Counted from the stretch's first letter, positions 36,048 to 45,595 are shown. The stretch: 64,000 bases of DNA from Candidatus Gastranaerophilales bacterium (GCA_944325835.1 CALVBO010000004.1:96232-160231), one strand, 5' to 3'. Made by a program: numbers and translations. The notes: generated from the sequence alone by a model not told the origin.

Positions 36048-36530
36048 ATGAAACAAGAAATTAACAGATACGAAATTTTAGAAAAAGTAACTCCCGTCAT
36101 TGAAAATACTGCAATGCGTTACGGACTTATTCCGGTGGAAATCGAGTTCGTTAAAGAAAATCACCGCTGGTTTTTGAGAATTTTCTTATACTCCCGCGAG
36201 CGTGATGTGACCCTTGACGATTGTGAAAATGTCACAAGAAGCCTTGGCGACTTTATGGATGAACTTATTCCGGTCAAATATCATCTGGAAGTTTCTTCTC
36301 CGGGGCTGGAACGTAAGTTTAAATCCGAAAAAGAGTTTATCATCTTCAAAGGCAGAAGAATAAGCGTTAAGTTGAAAGAGCCGCTTGAAGGTGAAACTGA
36401 AAAAATTTTCAAAGGAGAAATACTTGATTTTGATGTGAATGAAGGGTTAAAGTTTTTCCGCTTTGATGACGGACAGGAACTTCAAATCCCGAAAGAAAAC
36501 ATTCAATCAGCAAAATTGTATATTGATTAA
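36048..36530 (+). CDS. rimP: Ribosome maturation factor RimP
   Basis: 160 residues with the two RimP domains: an N-terminal alpha/beta domain (VEIEFVKENHRWFLRIFLYS, VTLDDCENVTRSLGDFMDE, YHLEVSSPGLERKFK) and a C-terminal SH3-like barrel (GRRISVKLKEPL). Needed for 30S subunit assembly. Followed 31 bases later by nusA, the common bacterial order. GGAGGG ribosome site. Confidence 0.95.
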   Translation: MKQEINRYEILEKVTPVIENTAMRYGLIPVEIEFVKENHRWFLRIFLYSRERDVTLDDCENVTRSLGDFMDELIPVKYHLEVSSPGLERKFKSEKEFIIFKGRRISVKLKEPLEGETEKIFKGEILDFDVNEGLKFFRFDDGQELQIPKENIQSAKLYID

Positions 36531-36561
36531 AGGCAATAAAAAGCAAAAGGAGATATAGATA

Positions 36562-37812
36562 ATGATTAAAATCGGATCAGCATTATTTGAAGCTTGTGAA
36601 GAGCTTGAAAAAGAACGCGGTATATCAAAAGAAGTTTTGATTAATTCGCTGTGTGACGCGATTGTTGCAGCTTATAAAAGACAGATGAGAAATAAGGAAG
36701 CAACAAATATTGAAGCTATTCTGGATGAACAATCCGGCGAAATCGGCGTTTTCAGCACAAAAGTCGTTGTAGATTCTGTAGAAGATGATGAAACGGAAAT
36801 CGCAATCGCTGTTGCAAAAGAAATTGATGAAGATGTTGAAATCGGTGATGAAGTTAAAATTGAAGTTACCCCGGAACAATTCGGCCGTATTGCAGCACAA
36901 GCCGCAAAACAGGTTATTACACAACGTATCAGAGAAGCTGAAAGAAACCTTGTGTTAAACGAGTTCTTAGAAAAGAAAGGCACTTTGACAACCGGTATTA
37001 TTCAACGTGTTGAAAACAGAAACGTAATTGTTAACATCGGTAAAACAGACGCTATTATGCCTCAAAAAGAACAAATTCCGGGCGAATACTACAAACCGGG
37101 TAACAGAATCAGAGTTTTTGTTCTTAACGTTAAAGAAACGACAAAACTACCGCAGGTTATTGTTTCCCACGCACACGCTGAAATCGTCAGAGAACTTTTT
37201 GAACTTGAAGTTCCGGAAATTGAAGACGGTATCGTTGAAATCAAATCAATTTCCCGTGAAGCCGGTTACAGAACAAAAATTGCGGTCTGGTCAAATGACC
37301 CTGATGTAGATTGTGTAGGTGCCTGCATAGGACCTCGCGGAAGCCGTATTCAGACAATTGTTGGCGAATTGAAAAACGAAAAAATTGATATTGTAAGATA
37401 CTCGGAAGATCCGGTTGAATACATTGTAAACGCACTTTCTCCGGCAAGAGTTGTGTCAGTAGATATTCTCGCGGATGATGAATATTCGCACGAAGCAATG
37501 GTTGTTGTTCCGGATGATCAATTGTCGCTTGCAATCGGTCGTGAAGGTCAAAACGTAAGACTCGCTCACAAACTTACCAACTGGAAAATTGATATTAAGA
37601 GTGTTTCACAAATGGAAAAAGCGGAAGCTGAAAATATTAAAAACTACTCTTATGATGAAGAACCGGAAGAAACTGACGGATTTGCAAACGTAGATGAAGA
37701 GGAACTTCAAGAGGAAATTGAAGAAGAAATGAATCAACAAGCGTTGGATGAAGAAGATATTCAAGCTGATGAAGAATCCACAGGTGAAGGCGAAGAAACT
37801 TCAGAAGAATAG
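36562..37812 (+). CDS. nusA: Transcription termination/antitermination protein NusA
   Basis: 416 residues: N-terminal RNA polymerase-binding domain (~1-130), S1 domain (LTTGIIQRVENRNVIVNIG), then two KH domains with CVGACIGPRGSRIQTIVGEL and SLAIGREGQNVRLAHKLT. The C-terminal ~60 residues are highly acidic in place of the repeat domains of enterobacterial NusA. infB, which usually follows, is absent: the gene ends in a terminator and a dead cassette lies next. Confidence 0.95.
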   Translation: MIKIGSALFEACEELEKERGISKEVLINSLCDAIVAAYKRQMRNKEATNIEAILDEQSGEIGVFSTKVVVDSVEDDETEIAIAVAKEIDEDVEIGDEVKIEVTPEQFGRIAAQAAKQVITQRIREAERNLVLNEFLEKKGTLTTGIIQRVENRNVIVNIGKTDAIMPQKEQIPGEYYKPGNRIRVFVLNVKETTKLPQVIVSHAHAEIVRELFELEVPEIEDGIVEIKSISREAGYRTKIAVWSNDPDVDCVGACIGPRGSRIQTIVGELKNEKIDIVRYSEDPVEYIVNALSPARVVSVDILADDEYSHEAMVVVPDDQLSLAIGREGQNVRLAHKLTNWKIDIKSVSQMEKAEAENIKNYSYDEEPEETDGFANVDEEELQEEIEEEMNQQALDEEDIQADEESTGEGEETSEE

Positions 37813-37834
37813 GCTTAGATTGCCGATTGTATTG

Positions 37835-37870
37835 AAAAACATGTCAGGCTGTTACGCTTGACATGTTTTT
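37835..37870 (+). terminator. Terminator after nusA
   Basis: AAAAACATGTCA (37835-37846) pairs with TGACATGTTTTT (37859-37870). Its 3' arm overlaps the -35 box of the adjoining cassette-type promoter. Confidence 0.85.
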
Positions 37871-37885
37871 TACATGGTACATAAT
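37858..37885 (+). promoter_or_regulatory. Promoter of the cassette remnant
   Basis: TTGACA, 16-base spacer, CATAAT; same family string TACATAATGAA as in the intact cassettes. Confidence 0.65.
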
Positions 37886-38532
37886 GAAAGAGTGCCGCTG
37901 AGCGGCATCCACAAAGCGACCTGAGTGGAAATTTAACGAAAGAAGTTCTGGTTCCGAGCGATTGGACAAAGCAATTTCCATATTGTCACCCTGAACTTGA
38001 TTCAGGGTCTGTCCAGCTATGCGAGCTATCGGTAACGTTGGACAGATTTCGAAACCGTCTTGCTCGACTCGCGAAAAACGAGCCTACGTGCTTTCAGCAC
38101 TCCTCACTCCGCTCGCTCGCGCAATTCGGGATGACACCGGCTGAGCCGGTTCCACAATTGAACCCGTGCGACTGTACCACGAAAGAAGTAAGCGTGACTG
38201 CCGAAAAGTATTCGTCATTGCGAGCCGATGAATGTCGGCGTGGCAATCCAGTCAAAAATGCCGCGCCACCATGTTGTCATGCTGAACTTGTTTCAGCATC
38301 TATCCAGAGTTGGAAACTATCGGTAACGTTGGCCAGATCCCGAAACCGTCTTGCTCGACTCGCGAAAAACGGCACCGCGAAAAGCGTGGTTTTCGCTTTG
38401 TGCCTCCGCTCGCTCGCGCAATTCGGGATGACACCGGCTGAGCCGGTTCTATGTTTGGTCAACAGGATGTCGAAGAAATGTGCCTTTACCATGGCGGAGA
38501 TACTGTTATTTCTCACGATAACTTGTTATTAG
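37886..38532 (+). pseudogene. Cassette remnant: palindromic repeats and a truncated prepilin start
   Basis: A frame from 38038 runs through palindromic repeats to KKCAFTMAEILLFLTITCY and a stop, so the prepilin site survives but the helix breaks after about nine residues and the remaining ~270 residues are gone. There is no G tract and no recognisable MKK-RSV start. Repeat units with nested inserts occur at about 37990-38140 and 38276-38440. This is a dead member of the family. Confidence 0.8.
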
Positions 38533-38607
38533 GCGGCGTTTTCATAGCCGCCTTGCATTTTTCTTAAAATTATTGTATTCTATATACAGTAAAGGAGCAG
38601 GGAGAAC

Positions 38608-38895
38608 ATGTTTTTTAAACGCTGGTATGATGTAGATCCGACGGTTAGCAGAGCAATCGCTACTCTGGAAAAAATGAGCGAAGATATGCAGGTTAGGTGT
38701 GCTGACCATATTATCAGCAAGCTTAAAGACTTTGATTTTGACATTGAAATGTCTTTGGATGACCAATATAACTACATTATGCGCCGCTGGTATGATAAAA
38801 ATGTTAAGGTTTCACACGCGATGGAATACCTTAAAAAAGCTCCGGATGAGATTAGAAAACAGCTTGCTCTGGAAATTATTAATTTTTTGAAATAG
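38608..38895 (+). CDS. Hypothetical protein with two copies of a ~40-residue motif
   Basis: Not recognised. 95 residues with an internal duplication: RWYDVDPTVSRAIATLEKM and, about 48 residues later, RWYDKNVKVSHAMEYLKKA, each followed by a helical ending (CADHIISKLKD; LALEIINFLK). All-helical, soluble. Good ribosome site (GGAG). It heads a same-strand group with the next gene, the radical SAM gene and rng. Confidence 0.75.
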   Translation: MFFKRWYDVDPTVSRAIATLEKMSEDMQVRCADHIISKLKDFDFDIEMSLDDQYNYIMRRWYDKNVKVSHAMEYLKKAPDEIRKQLALEIINFLK

Positions 38896-38914
38896 AGAGA
38901 AAAAGAGGGGATTT

Positions 38915-39253
38915 GTGAGCGAAGATATTAATAAAAAAGTTATTGATATTTTTTCAAAGCACAGCAAATCTTTGCCGGCTGCGGAAAAGGTTAAGTTTTA
39001 TGCGGGCTTTAACTATGTCAAACTCTCAAAAGATACTAACGGAAATCGGTTTAGTGAGGAACATTTGCGCAATTTCAGCGAGAAATGCCACTATATCGTA
39101 AGTGTTATGAGAAAGTTTGACGGACAGGTTTATCTTTATAATTATGATGTGCCGAATAAGGACTTATTTAAGTTTATGAAGTCGTTTGAGGAAAACACTC
39201 TTGACGGCGAGATTATTGAAATTGAAAAATATATACCCGAAGGATTAGCATAA
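38915..39253 (+). CDS. Hypothetical protein
   Basis: Not recognised. 112 residues, GTG start after a GGGG-rich site. Mixed alpha/beta, with YAGFNYVKLSKDTNGNRFSE and HYIVSVMRKFDGQVYLYNYD. It ends 2 bases before the radical SAM gene, so it is probably co-translated with it. Confidence 0.7.
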   Translation: MSEDINKKVIDIFSKHSKSLPAAEKVKFYAGFNYVKLSKDTNGNRFSEEHLRNFSEKCHYIVSVMRKFDGQVYLYNYDVPNKDLFKFMKSFEENTLDGEIIEIEKYIPEGLA

Positions 39254-39255
39254 AA

Positions 39256-41766
39256 ATGACATGTTTTTTTAGAAAGTACCACGAAGCGCTGTTTAAGGCA
39301 AATAAGCCTTATCAGTATGTTGGTGATGAGTTTTTGTCTGTGAAAAAGGATTTTGACAGTGCGAAGGTGAGGTTTGCGCTTGTATTTCCGGACAAGTACG
39401 AGATTGGAATAAGCAACCTCGGCTTGAGAGTGCTTTATAACTGTCTGAATGAACGCGCGGAGTTTATGGCGGACAGGGCTTATGCGCCGGAGAAGGATTT
39501 TAAGCCGGAAACGCTCTACGGGCTGGAGAGTAAGCGCCCGTTAAAAGAGTTTGATGCTGTCGGGTTTTCGCTGCAATATGAATTATCTTATCCGACTGTG
39601 TTGAAAATGCTTGAGATGAGCGGGATTCCGTATAGGAATGAAGATCGCGGCGAGGATGACCCGATAATTATGGCGGGCGGGCCGTGTACTTTTAACCCGC
39701 TTCCAATGGCGGATTTTATTGATGTCTTTATGATTGGCGACGGCGAGGACAGCATTGTTGAGGCGTGCGAAATTCTGGAACGTACAAAAGGACTGCCGCG
39801 GGCAGAGCGTATCAAAGCGCTTGTTGAGGGTGAAAATTCGGGCAGGTGGAGTGCGTCAGTCGGCGGCAGAGTTAAAAAACGTATTGCACAGTTGAAATAC
39901 GAAACCGCGCCGAAAAGTTATCCGATACCGTTTTCATCATCGGTTCAGGACAGGGCGGTTGTAGAAATCCGCCGCGGGTGCGGGAGAATGTGTCGTTTCT
40001 GCCAGCCGGGGCACGTAACTTTGCCTATTCGTGAGCGCACGGGTGAGGAAATTGTTAAAATTACAAAAGAACTTGTCAACAATACCGGTTATGATGAATA
40101 TTCTCTTCTTTCGCTTTCATCAAACGATTATTCAAATATAAAAGAGGTTATCAAAGAGCTTGCTGTTGATTTTGATGAACGTAAAATTTCTGTTTCGCTT
40201 CCGAGCCAGAGAATTGACGGGTTTAATCTGGAACTTGCAAACCTTGTTCAGAACGTCAGAAAATCCACGATGACGCTTGCGCCTGAGGCCGGAAGCCAGC
40301 GGCTCCGCAATGTTATCAAGAAAAATATCTCGGAAGAACAGATTTTGCACGCGGTTCTGACGCTTTATGAAAACGGCTGGTCGAGGGTGAAATTTTATTT
40401 TATCTGCGGGCTTCCGACCGAAACTTTGGCGGATATGGACGAGCTTGCGGAGCTTCTGAACAAAATTAAATATAAGGCAAAACTTATTAAAAAAGAAAAA
40501 GGGTTGCAGCATTCGCTTGATTTAACCTGTACACTTTCTATTTTTGTGCCAAAACCGTTCACGCCGTTCCAGTGGTGCCCTCAGATGAGTTTGGACGAGG
40601 TAACGGAACATATTCACTATCTCAAGGATAAAACAAAACACATTAAAGGCTTGAAGATTAATTATCACGAAAAATATGTGTCCGAAATTGAGGCGGTTTT
40701 GACTCGCGGAGATGAAAAACTTTGTGATTATATTGAAGCGCTTTATAAGAAAGGCTGTTATCTTGACGCGTGGGGTGAAAATTTTGACAAAAACCTCTGG
40801 AATGAAACCGCCGAGGAATTGGGTTTTTCGCTCTCTGACCTCGCACAAAAAACTTATTCGCTTGATGAGCCGTTGCCATGGGATTTTATAGATATAGGTG
40901 TTAACAAATCGTGGTTTGTAGATGAATACAAAGCGGCAATGGCAGAAAGTTCAAACGAATTTCACCTGACGCCTACCTGCGAGCACAAGTGTGTCGGCTG
41001 CGGGGTTTGTCCTAATTTGAAAACAAGAAAAGTTCTTGCGCCTAAATATGAGAATGCGGAGAAAATTGTGCTGAAAACGCCGCAAAAACCGGAAGAACAC
41101 AATGCAGTCCCGTTCCGGTACCGGATAAAACTTACCAAATGCGGAATTTTGAAATATTTTTCGCATCTTGACTGGCAGAACACTTTTCTGAAATCACTTT
41201 CAAGAAGCGGGCTGAAGGTTGCATTTTCTTATGGCTATAACCCGACAATGAGGGTTTCAATGGGTGTTGCGCTGCCGCTTTTCTGCGAAAGTATCTGCGA
41301 ACTTGTTGATATTGACCTCTGGGAAGATTTGGCACCCGAAAATCTCCAACTAAAGTTAGAGAAAGTGCTTCCCGAAGGATGCAAAATTATTGAAATTAAG
41401 AAAATTGACAGAAGCTTTAAATCAATTGACAACACTGCGCAGTGGGCAGAATATAAAGTCGAAATCTTTAACAAAGACCTTTACGATTTTGAAACTTTGT
41501 GTTACAATACAGACAAGGTTTTATCTTCTCAGGAGATTTTTATTGAGAAGAAAAACAAAAAAGGTTTACTTCAAAAAACAGACATTAAAAATTCAATAAA
41601 ATCATACAAGTTTGTTGACGGTTGTCTGTTCATAATCTTAAAAACCGGTCAGGGAAGTGCAATTCCGGCACTAAGAGCTGACGCCTTAATGGAATTAATC
41701 GCACCGGGTGTGATGTTTAATATTACACGTATTGCCTTCTTTGACGAGAATTTTGAAAAGTTATAG
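39256..41766 (+). CDS. TIGR03960-type radical SAM protein fused to a DUF2344 domain
   Basis: 836 residues. N-terminal B12-binding-like domain (RFALVFPDKYEIGISNLGLR, GFSLQYELSYPTVLKMLE), then the radical SAM core with CGRMCRFCQPGH (CxxxCxxC, 4Fe-4S cluster), and a C-terminal DUF2344/TIGR03936 domain (RYRIKLTKCGILKYFSHLDW). In many bacteria the two parts are separate adjacent genes upstream of rng; here they are one protein, still followed by rng 19 bases later. A cysteine-rich patch (CEHKCVGCGVC) lies between the halves. The reaction is not established; an RNA modification role is often proposed. Confidence 0.9.
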   Translation: MTCFFRKYHEALFKANKPYQYVGDEFLSVKKDFDSAKVRFALVFPDKYEIGISNLGLRVLYNCLNERAEFMADRAYAPEKDFKPETLYGLESKRPLKEFDAVGFSLQYELSYPTVLKMLEMSGIPYRNEDRGEDDPIIMAGGPCTFNPLPMADFIDVFMIGDGEDSIVEACEILERTKGLPRAERIKALVEGENSGRWSASVGGRVKKRIAQLKYETAPKSYPIPFSSSVQDRAVVEIRRGCGRMCRFCQPGHVTLPIRERTGEEIVKITKELVNNTGYDEYSLLSLSSNDYSNIKEVIKELAVDFDERKISVSLPSQRIDGFNLELANLVQNVRKSTMTLAPEAGSQRLRNVIKKNISEEQILHAVLTLYENGWSRVKFYFICGLPTETLADMDELAELLNKIKYKAKLIKKEKGLQHSLDLTCTLSIFVPKPFTPFQWCPQMSLDEVTEHIHYLKDKTKHIKGLKINYHEKYVSEIEAVLTRGDEKLCDYIEALYKKGCYLDAWGENFDKNLWNETAEELGFSLSDLAQKTYSLDEPLPWDFIDIGVNKSWFVDEYKAAMAESSNEFHLTPTCEHKCVGCGVCPNLKTRKVLAPKYENAEKIVLKTPQKPEEHNAVPFRYRIKLTKCGILKYFSHLDWQNTFLKSLSRSGLKVAFSYGYNPTMRVSMGVALPLFCESICELVDIDLWEDLAPENLQLKLEKVLPEGCKIIEIKKIDRSFKSIDNTAQWAEYKVEIFNKDLYDFETLCYNTDKVLSSQEIFIEKKNKKGLLQKTDIKNSIKSYKFVDGCLFIILKTGQGSAIPALRADALMELIAPGVMFNITRIAFFDENFEKL

Positions 41767-41785
41767 ATAGTAAAAGGATTTTATC

Positions 41786-43603
41786 ATGGCAAACGACAAA
41801 TTTAAAAACAATTCTGACAAAAGAATTATTATTGCCGAGCGCGATAATATTGCTGCTGTTCTTGAAAACGGCAGAGTTACTGACTTCTTTATTCACAAAG
41901 GCGATATTTTATTAGGTGATGTTTATCTGGCACGTGTCGATAACATCTTACCTAGCATTGATGCGGCATTCGTTGACGTCGGCTCTGACAAAATGGGCTT
42001 TCTTCACGCGCAGGACGTTATGGGTAAAGGTGCATTGAAAGATAAACTTTCCCCGAATCAAAAACTTATTGTTCAGGTTGTAAAAGAACCGACAGGCCAT
42101 AAAGGCCCGCGTGTTACAACAGAAATCAGCCTTCCGGGACGTTTTCTCGTCTTAATCCCTCACGAACCGGGCATTAACGTAAGTAAAAAAATCGAAAATT
42201 CCAAAGAACGTGCTCGCCTTAAGTCAATCGTTAGTTTAATTAAACCGGTTGGCGTCGGGGTTATCATCAGAACAGAAGCCGAAGGCCAATCAGAAGCCGA
42301 TATTCAGGAAGATTTGGAAATCTTGTTAGAAAAATGGAACAATATTATTACGTCAGCAGAAAGCCTGAATCCGCCAAATCTGATTTATCGTGATCAGGAT
42401 TTATTATACAGGGTTATTCGTGAAGCCTGCACGGACGATGTCAGAGAAATCGTTGTAGACACAGCTTTTGCAATGTCGCGTGTCCAGAATATTCTACAGA
42501 ACTGGCACATAAATAAAAATGTTCAGGTGACTTTATACAAAGGCACTGAACCTCTTTTAATCGCAGAAGATATCCACAAAGAAATTAAAGCCGCGCTGAA
42601 TGTAAAAGTTAATATGCCGTCCGGCGGTTACCTCTTCATTCAGCAGACAGAAGCGTTAACAGTAATTGACGTCAACAGCGGTAAATTTACAAGCTCTTCA
42701 ACTCAGGACGAAACAATCCTGAAAACAAATATCGAAGCCGTTCATGAAATCGCACGCCAGTTGCGCCTCAGAAACATCGGCGGTATGATTATCATTGACT
42801 TTATTGATATGCTTTCACGCGCGGATAAGCTTGCTATTATGGAAGAAATGGAACTCGCGCTTGAACCTGATAAAGCAAAACCGCAGGTCGGCCAACTTTC
42901 GGATTTAGGGCTTGTTGAACTCACCCGCCACCGTCAGGGACAAAGTTTATCTGAAATCTTTACGAAAAAATGCCCGCACTGTCAGGGCAGCGGCTACTTT
43001 ATGAACGAGTTTAATTTCGCTACTCCGACAGCCGAAGCCGAAATGAAAGCTAAAGTCGCGAAAGCAAAAATGCCTATCGCAACTTTCAACAAAAAATCAA
43101 ACAAAAATAATCAACGTCAACAGGAAACTACAACAGAAAATACGGTAGAAAATGTCGAAACCGTTGCAGAGGAAACTCTTAACGTTGAAGAAAATAATTT
43201 TGACAGAAAAAATAAGAAAAACCGCAGAAATAAATTCAATAAACGCAATAAAAATAACCGTTTCCAAAATGAAAATGTAAGCGAAGCGGAAACTGCGACT
43301 GAAATTTTACCGGCAGAACCTGAGCCACAGCCGGTTATTGAAACTCCGGTCGAAACTGTTTCTGAAACCGCACCGGAAGCCGTTGTTGAAGAGCCTAAAA
43401 AGAAAACGGCCAGACGTACACGCAAATCTTCAAAAACAAAAGAAGAACCTGTCACAGAAGCCGTTGTAGTTGAAACTCCGGCGGTTGAAAACGCAGAACA
43501 ACCTGCTGTTGAAGTAGAAGAAAAACCTAAGCGCAGACCAAACAGAGGCTCCTCAAGAGCAGCGCGTAAAACAAAAGCAAAAAAGACTGAAGATGAAACT
43601 TAG
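41786..43603 (+). CDS. rng: Ribonuclease G/E family endoribonuclease
   Basis: 605 residues. S1-containing N-terminus (GDILLGDVYLARVDNILPSI, GFLHAQDVMG), catalytic DNase I-like domain with LTVIDVNSGKFTS and GGMIIIDFIDM, whose aspartates bind Mg2+ in the family, and a zinc-link CPHCQGSG. After residue ~420 comes a long basic, asparagine-rich, then Glu/Pro-rich disordered tail, as in RNase E scaffolds. Processes rRNA and mRNA. The next gene overlaps by 11 bases. Confidence 0.93.
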   Translation: MANDKFKNNSDKRIIIAERDNIAAVLENGRVTDFFIHKGDILLGDVYLARVDNILPSIDAAFVDVGSDKMGFLHAQDVMGKGALKDKLSPNQKLIVQVVKEPTGHKGPRVTTEISLPGRFLVLIPHEPGINVSKKIENSKERARLKSIVSLIKPVGVGVIIRTEAEGQSEADIQEDLEILLEKWNNIITSAESLNPPNLIYRDQDLLYRVIREACTDDVREIVVDTAFAMSRVQNILQNWHINKNVQVTLYKGTEPLLIAEDIHKEIKAALNVKVNMPSGGYLFIQQTEALTVIDVNSGKFTSSSTQDETILKTNIEAVHEIARQLRLRNIGGMIIIDFIDMLSRADKLAIMEEMELALEPDKAKPQVGQLSDLGLVELTRHRQGQSLSEIFTKKCPHCQGSGYFMNEFNFATPTAEAEMKAKVAKAKMPIATFNKKSNKNNQRQQETTTENTVENVETVAEETLNVEENNFDRKNKKNRRNKFNKRNKNNRFQNENVSEAETATEILPAEPEPQPVIETPVETVSETAPEAVVEEPKKKTARRTRKSSKTKEEPVTEAVVVETPAVENAEQPAVEVEEKPKRRPNRGSSRAARKTKAKKTEDET

Positions 43604-43904
43604 ATTATTGATATTAATGATAATAGTACTGGGCGTTTCGCAAATTTGTTTTGGCGAAACGCCTGATGCTGTTCAGACCGCAACGCCGGAGAAAACGGAA
43701 CTTATTTCTGCAATCATAAAGTTTGTAACGGTAATGTTCGGGGTCATGCTTTCATCTTTTGTAATTTATCTTGGACTTTCAATCTGGAACGCGATTTTGC
43801 GCCGTTCACGTGCGAAAACCATGGATTATGAAGCCACTTTAAAAGAGCCGCAATCCGTTGATGAAGCAGTATTGTTGTTTATTCAGAAAAATAAACTTAA
43901 ATAA
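43593..43904 (+). CDS. Hypothetical small membrane protein
   Basis: Not recognised. 103 residues: signal peptide (LLILMIIVLGVSQICFG), short external segment, one transmembrane helix (FGVMLSSFVIYLGLSIW), then a basic cytoplasmic tail. The start overlaps the rng coding end by 11 bases. The OadG-like size and topology are suggestive only. Confidence 0.7.
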   Translation: MKLRLLILMIIVLGVSQICFGETPDAVQTATPEKTELISAIIKFVTVMFGVMLSSFVIYLGLSIWNAILRRSRAKTMDYEATLKEPQSVDEAVLLFIQKNKLK

Positions 43905-43909
43905 ATGGC

Positions 43910-43938
43910 TTGACGAATGAGAAAAAATCGTACATAAT
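43910..43938 (+). promoter_or_regulatory. Cassette 5 promoter
   Basis: TTGACG, 17-base spacer, CATAAT, 5 bases after the preceding stop codon. Confidence 0.82.
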
Positions 43939-44123
43939 GAAAGAGTGCCGCATAGCGGCATCCATAATAATACCCGGGTGATATCCCGGAGAAAAGACCC
44001 GGCGGTCAGCGCGAGCGAGCCGAGAGTGGAGTGCGTGACGCACGTAACTCGTTTTCGGCGAGTCGAGCAAGAAAAGCCGGTATCATAATTAGACAATGGC
44101 GGTACGCCAGAAAGGATAGAAAG
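43939..44123 (+). other. Cassette 5 5' UTR, repeat-derived
   Basis: Unlike cassettes 1, 4 and 6 it lacks the AAGGCAATA stem. It has a GTGCCGCATAGCGGCAT hairpin (43944-43961), then sequence (about 44001-44075) shared with the 5' UTR of cassette 6 at about 50765-50845, then the standard AAAGGATAGAAAG start site. Confidence 0.65.
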
Positions 44124-45451
44124 ATGAAAAAACGAAGTAATGTAAAGATTATGACGGGGGGGGGGGGCCGGCTGAGCCGGTTCTACAATTGGACCCGTGC
44201 GACTGGACGACGAAAAATTTGAGTGAGAAGGCTGAGCCGACCGCTGAGCGGCATCCCCGACTGAACCCGAGCAAGAATTTAGCGAAACATGTTTTAGACC
44301 CGAACGACCGGACCACGAGCAATCCATATTGTCATTCCGAACTTGTTTCGGAATCTGTCCCACGTTACGAGCAGGTATCCAACATTGACCAGACCCTGAA
44401 ACGGTCTTGCTCGACTCGCGAAAAACGGCACCGCGAAAAGCGTGGTTTTCGCTTAGTGCCTCTGCTCGCTCGCGCAGTTCAGGGTGACAAATTTTTGTCA
44501 TTGCGTGTCGGTTTTACCATGGCGGAGATACTGTTATCCCTCACGATAATCGGTGTGGTTGCGGCGATAACGCTTCCGTCACTTACAGGCAACATCAATG
44601 AGCGCACCTGGAACACCCAGAGAAAAGCCCTCTATGCGCGGTTTTCGCAGGCAATTGCTCTAATGCCTTCTCTTAACGCCTACGGTACCTTGACAGAAGG
44701 TGTCGACTCAAGCGGTTCAACTGTTGTAACAGAGGATACTGCTGCAGAAACTTTTGTGACAAACGGGCTGGCAAAAGTTTTAAAAATAAATAATATTTGC
44801 GACAATGAACACTTGCAGGATTGCGGCTTACCTGAAAAGTTGACGGCATTGCATGGCTCACAGTATGATTTTCCTACAGACAACCAGTCTGTAAACGCAA
44901 TGTTGGTAAATGCTGTTTGGGAGGGGCATTCCTCTGATAATTATTCGCATGCAAATGTTAAGGCTGCGGCTTTTGAAACCGTTAACGGTGAAAGCATCGC
45001 GGTTTTTTATAATCCGAGCTGTACCTCCGGCATGAATGAAGAATCTTATAACGTTCAATCAAAGGTATGTATGATGAGTATTTACGATTTGAACGGTACC
45101 AAAGGCCCAAATACTGTCGGTAAAGATATGGGATTTATTGGTGCACTTTATCCTAGTGACAGCGTTGTGGTTGCACCGATGCCATACGTACAATTAGGTG
45201 AAGCAATGCCATTTGAGGACGCAAAGAGTTATTGTAAAAACCTTTCCTCCGGTGAATACAGATTGCCAAATCTGGATGAAGCGGCGCTCATTTTTGTGTT
45301 TAAAAAATATCTTTCGGATTATAATTCCGGAAACTTTTGGACAGGAATCTCTTATGACGCAGACTATGCGTGGGGACAGGGACTTGGCGGTGACAGAGGC
45401 CACCAATCTTTAAAAACTACATCCAAACGAGTATGGTGCGTTCAACGATAA
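44124..45451 (+). CDS. Cassette 5: phase-variable prepilin with lectin-like C-terminus (12 G, OFF)
   Basis: The ATG at 44124 gives MKKRSNVKIMT then 12 G. As written the frame is shifted by minus one and stops at 44222. With 13 G it reads GGGGPAEPVLQLDPCDWTTK and continues through repeat-encoded sequence to VG|FTMAEILL at 44513 (130-residue leader). The mature part keeps KINNICDNEH, NGTKGPNTVGKDMG and a DUF1566-like end (YRLPNLDEAALIF ... NFWTG ... AWGQGL ... VWCVQR). Its last codons are copied in a 60-bp tandem repeat downstream. Confidence 0.86.
44156..44167 (+). repeat. Poly-G switch tract, cassette 5 (12 G)
   Basis: The first G completes ACG, so 13 G are needed for frame; this copy is one short. 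Confidence 0.9.
44333..44489 (+). repeat. Palindromic repeat with nested 72-bp insert in cassette 5 leader
   Basis: Nearly identical to 30640-30800 of cassette 4, including the 72-base insert, so the leaders share a recent ancestor or have recombined. Confidence 0.8.
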
Positions 45452-45594
45452 GGTTTTACTGTGGGCTAATTAAGAAACCGCCTTGACCGGCGGTGGTGCG
45501 TCCAACGATAGGTTTTTACTATGGGCTAATTAAGAAACCGCCTTGACCGGCGGTGGTGTGTCCAACGATAAGTTTTTATCATTAGCTAATTAAG
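45434..45594 (+). repeat. 60-bp tandem repeat of the cassette 5 gene end
   Basis: Units begin TGGTGCGT at 45434, 45494 and 45554 (the last incomplete and diverged). Each carries the end of the coding sequence plus a GACCGGCGG segment. Only the first is joined to a reading frame. Confidence 0.9.
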
Positions 45595-45595
45595 A

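Noticed and set aside
43839..44501. 220-residue minus-strand frame
   Set aside because: It runs antisense through palindromic repeats, the G tract and the cassette 5 leader; its peptides are repeat-derived and have no ribosome site.
45434..45594. CRISPR-like array
   Set aside because: Repeats are 60 bp, contiguous and without spacers, and there are no cas genes.
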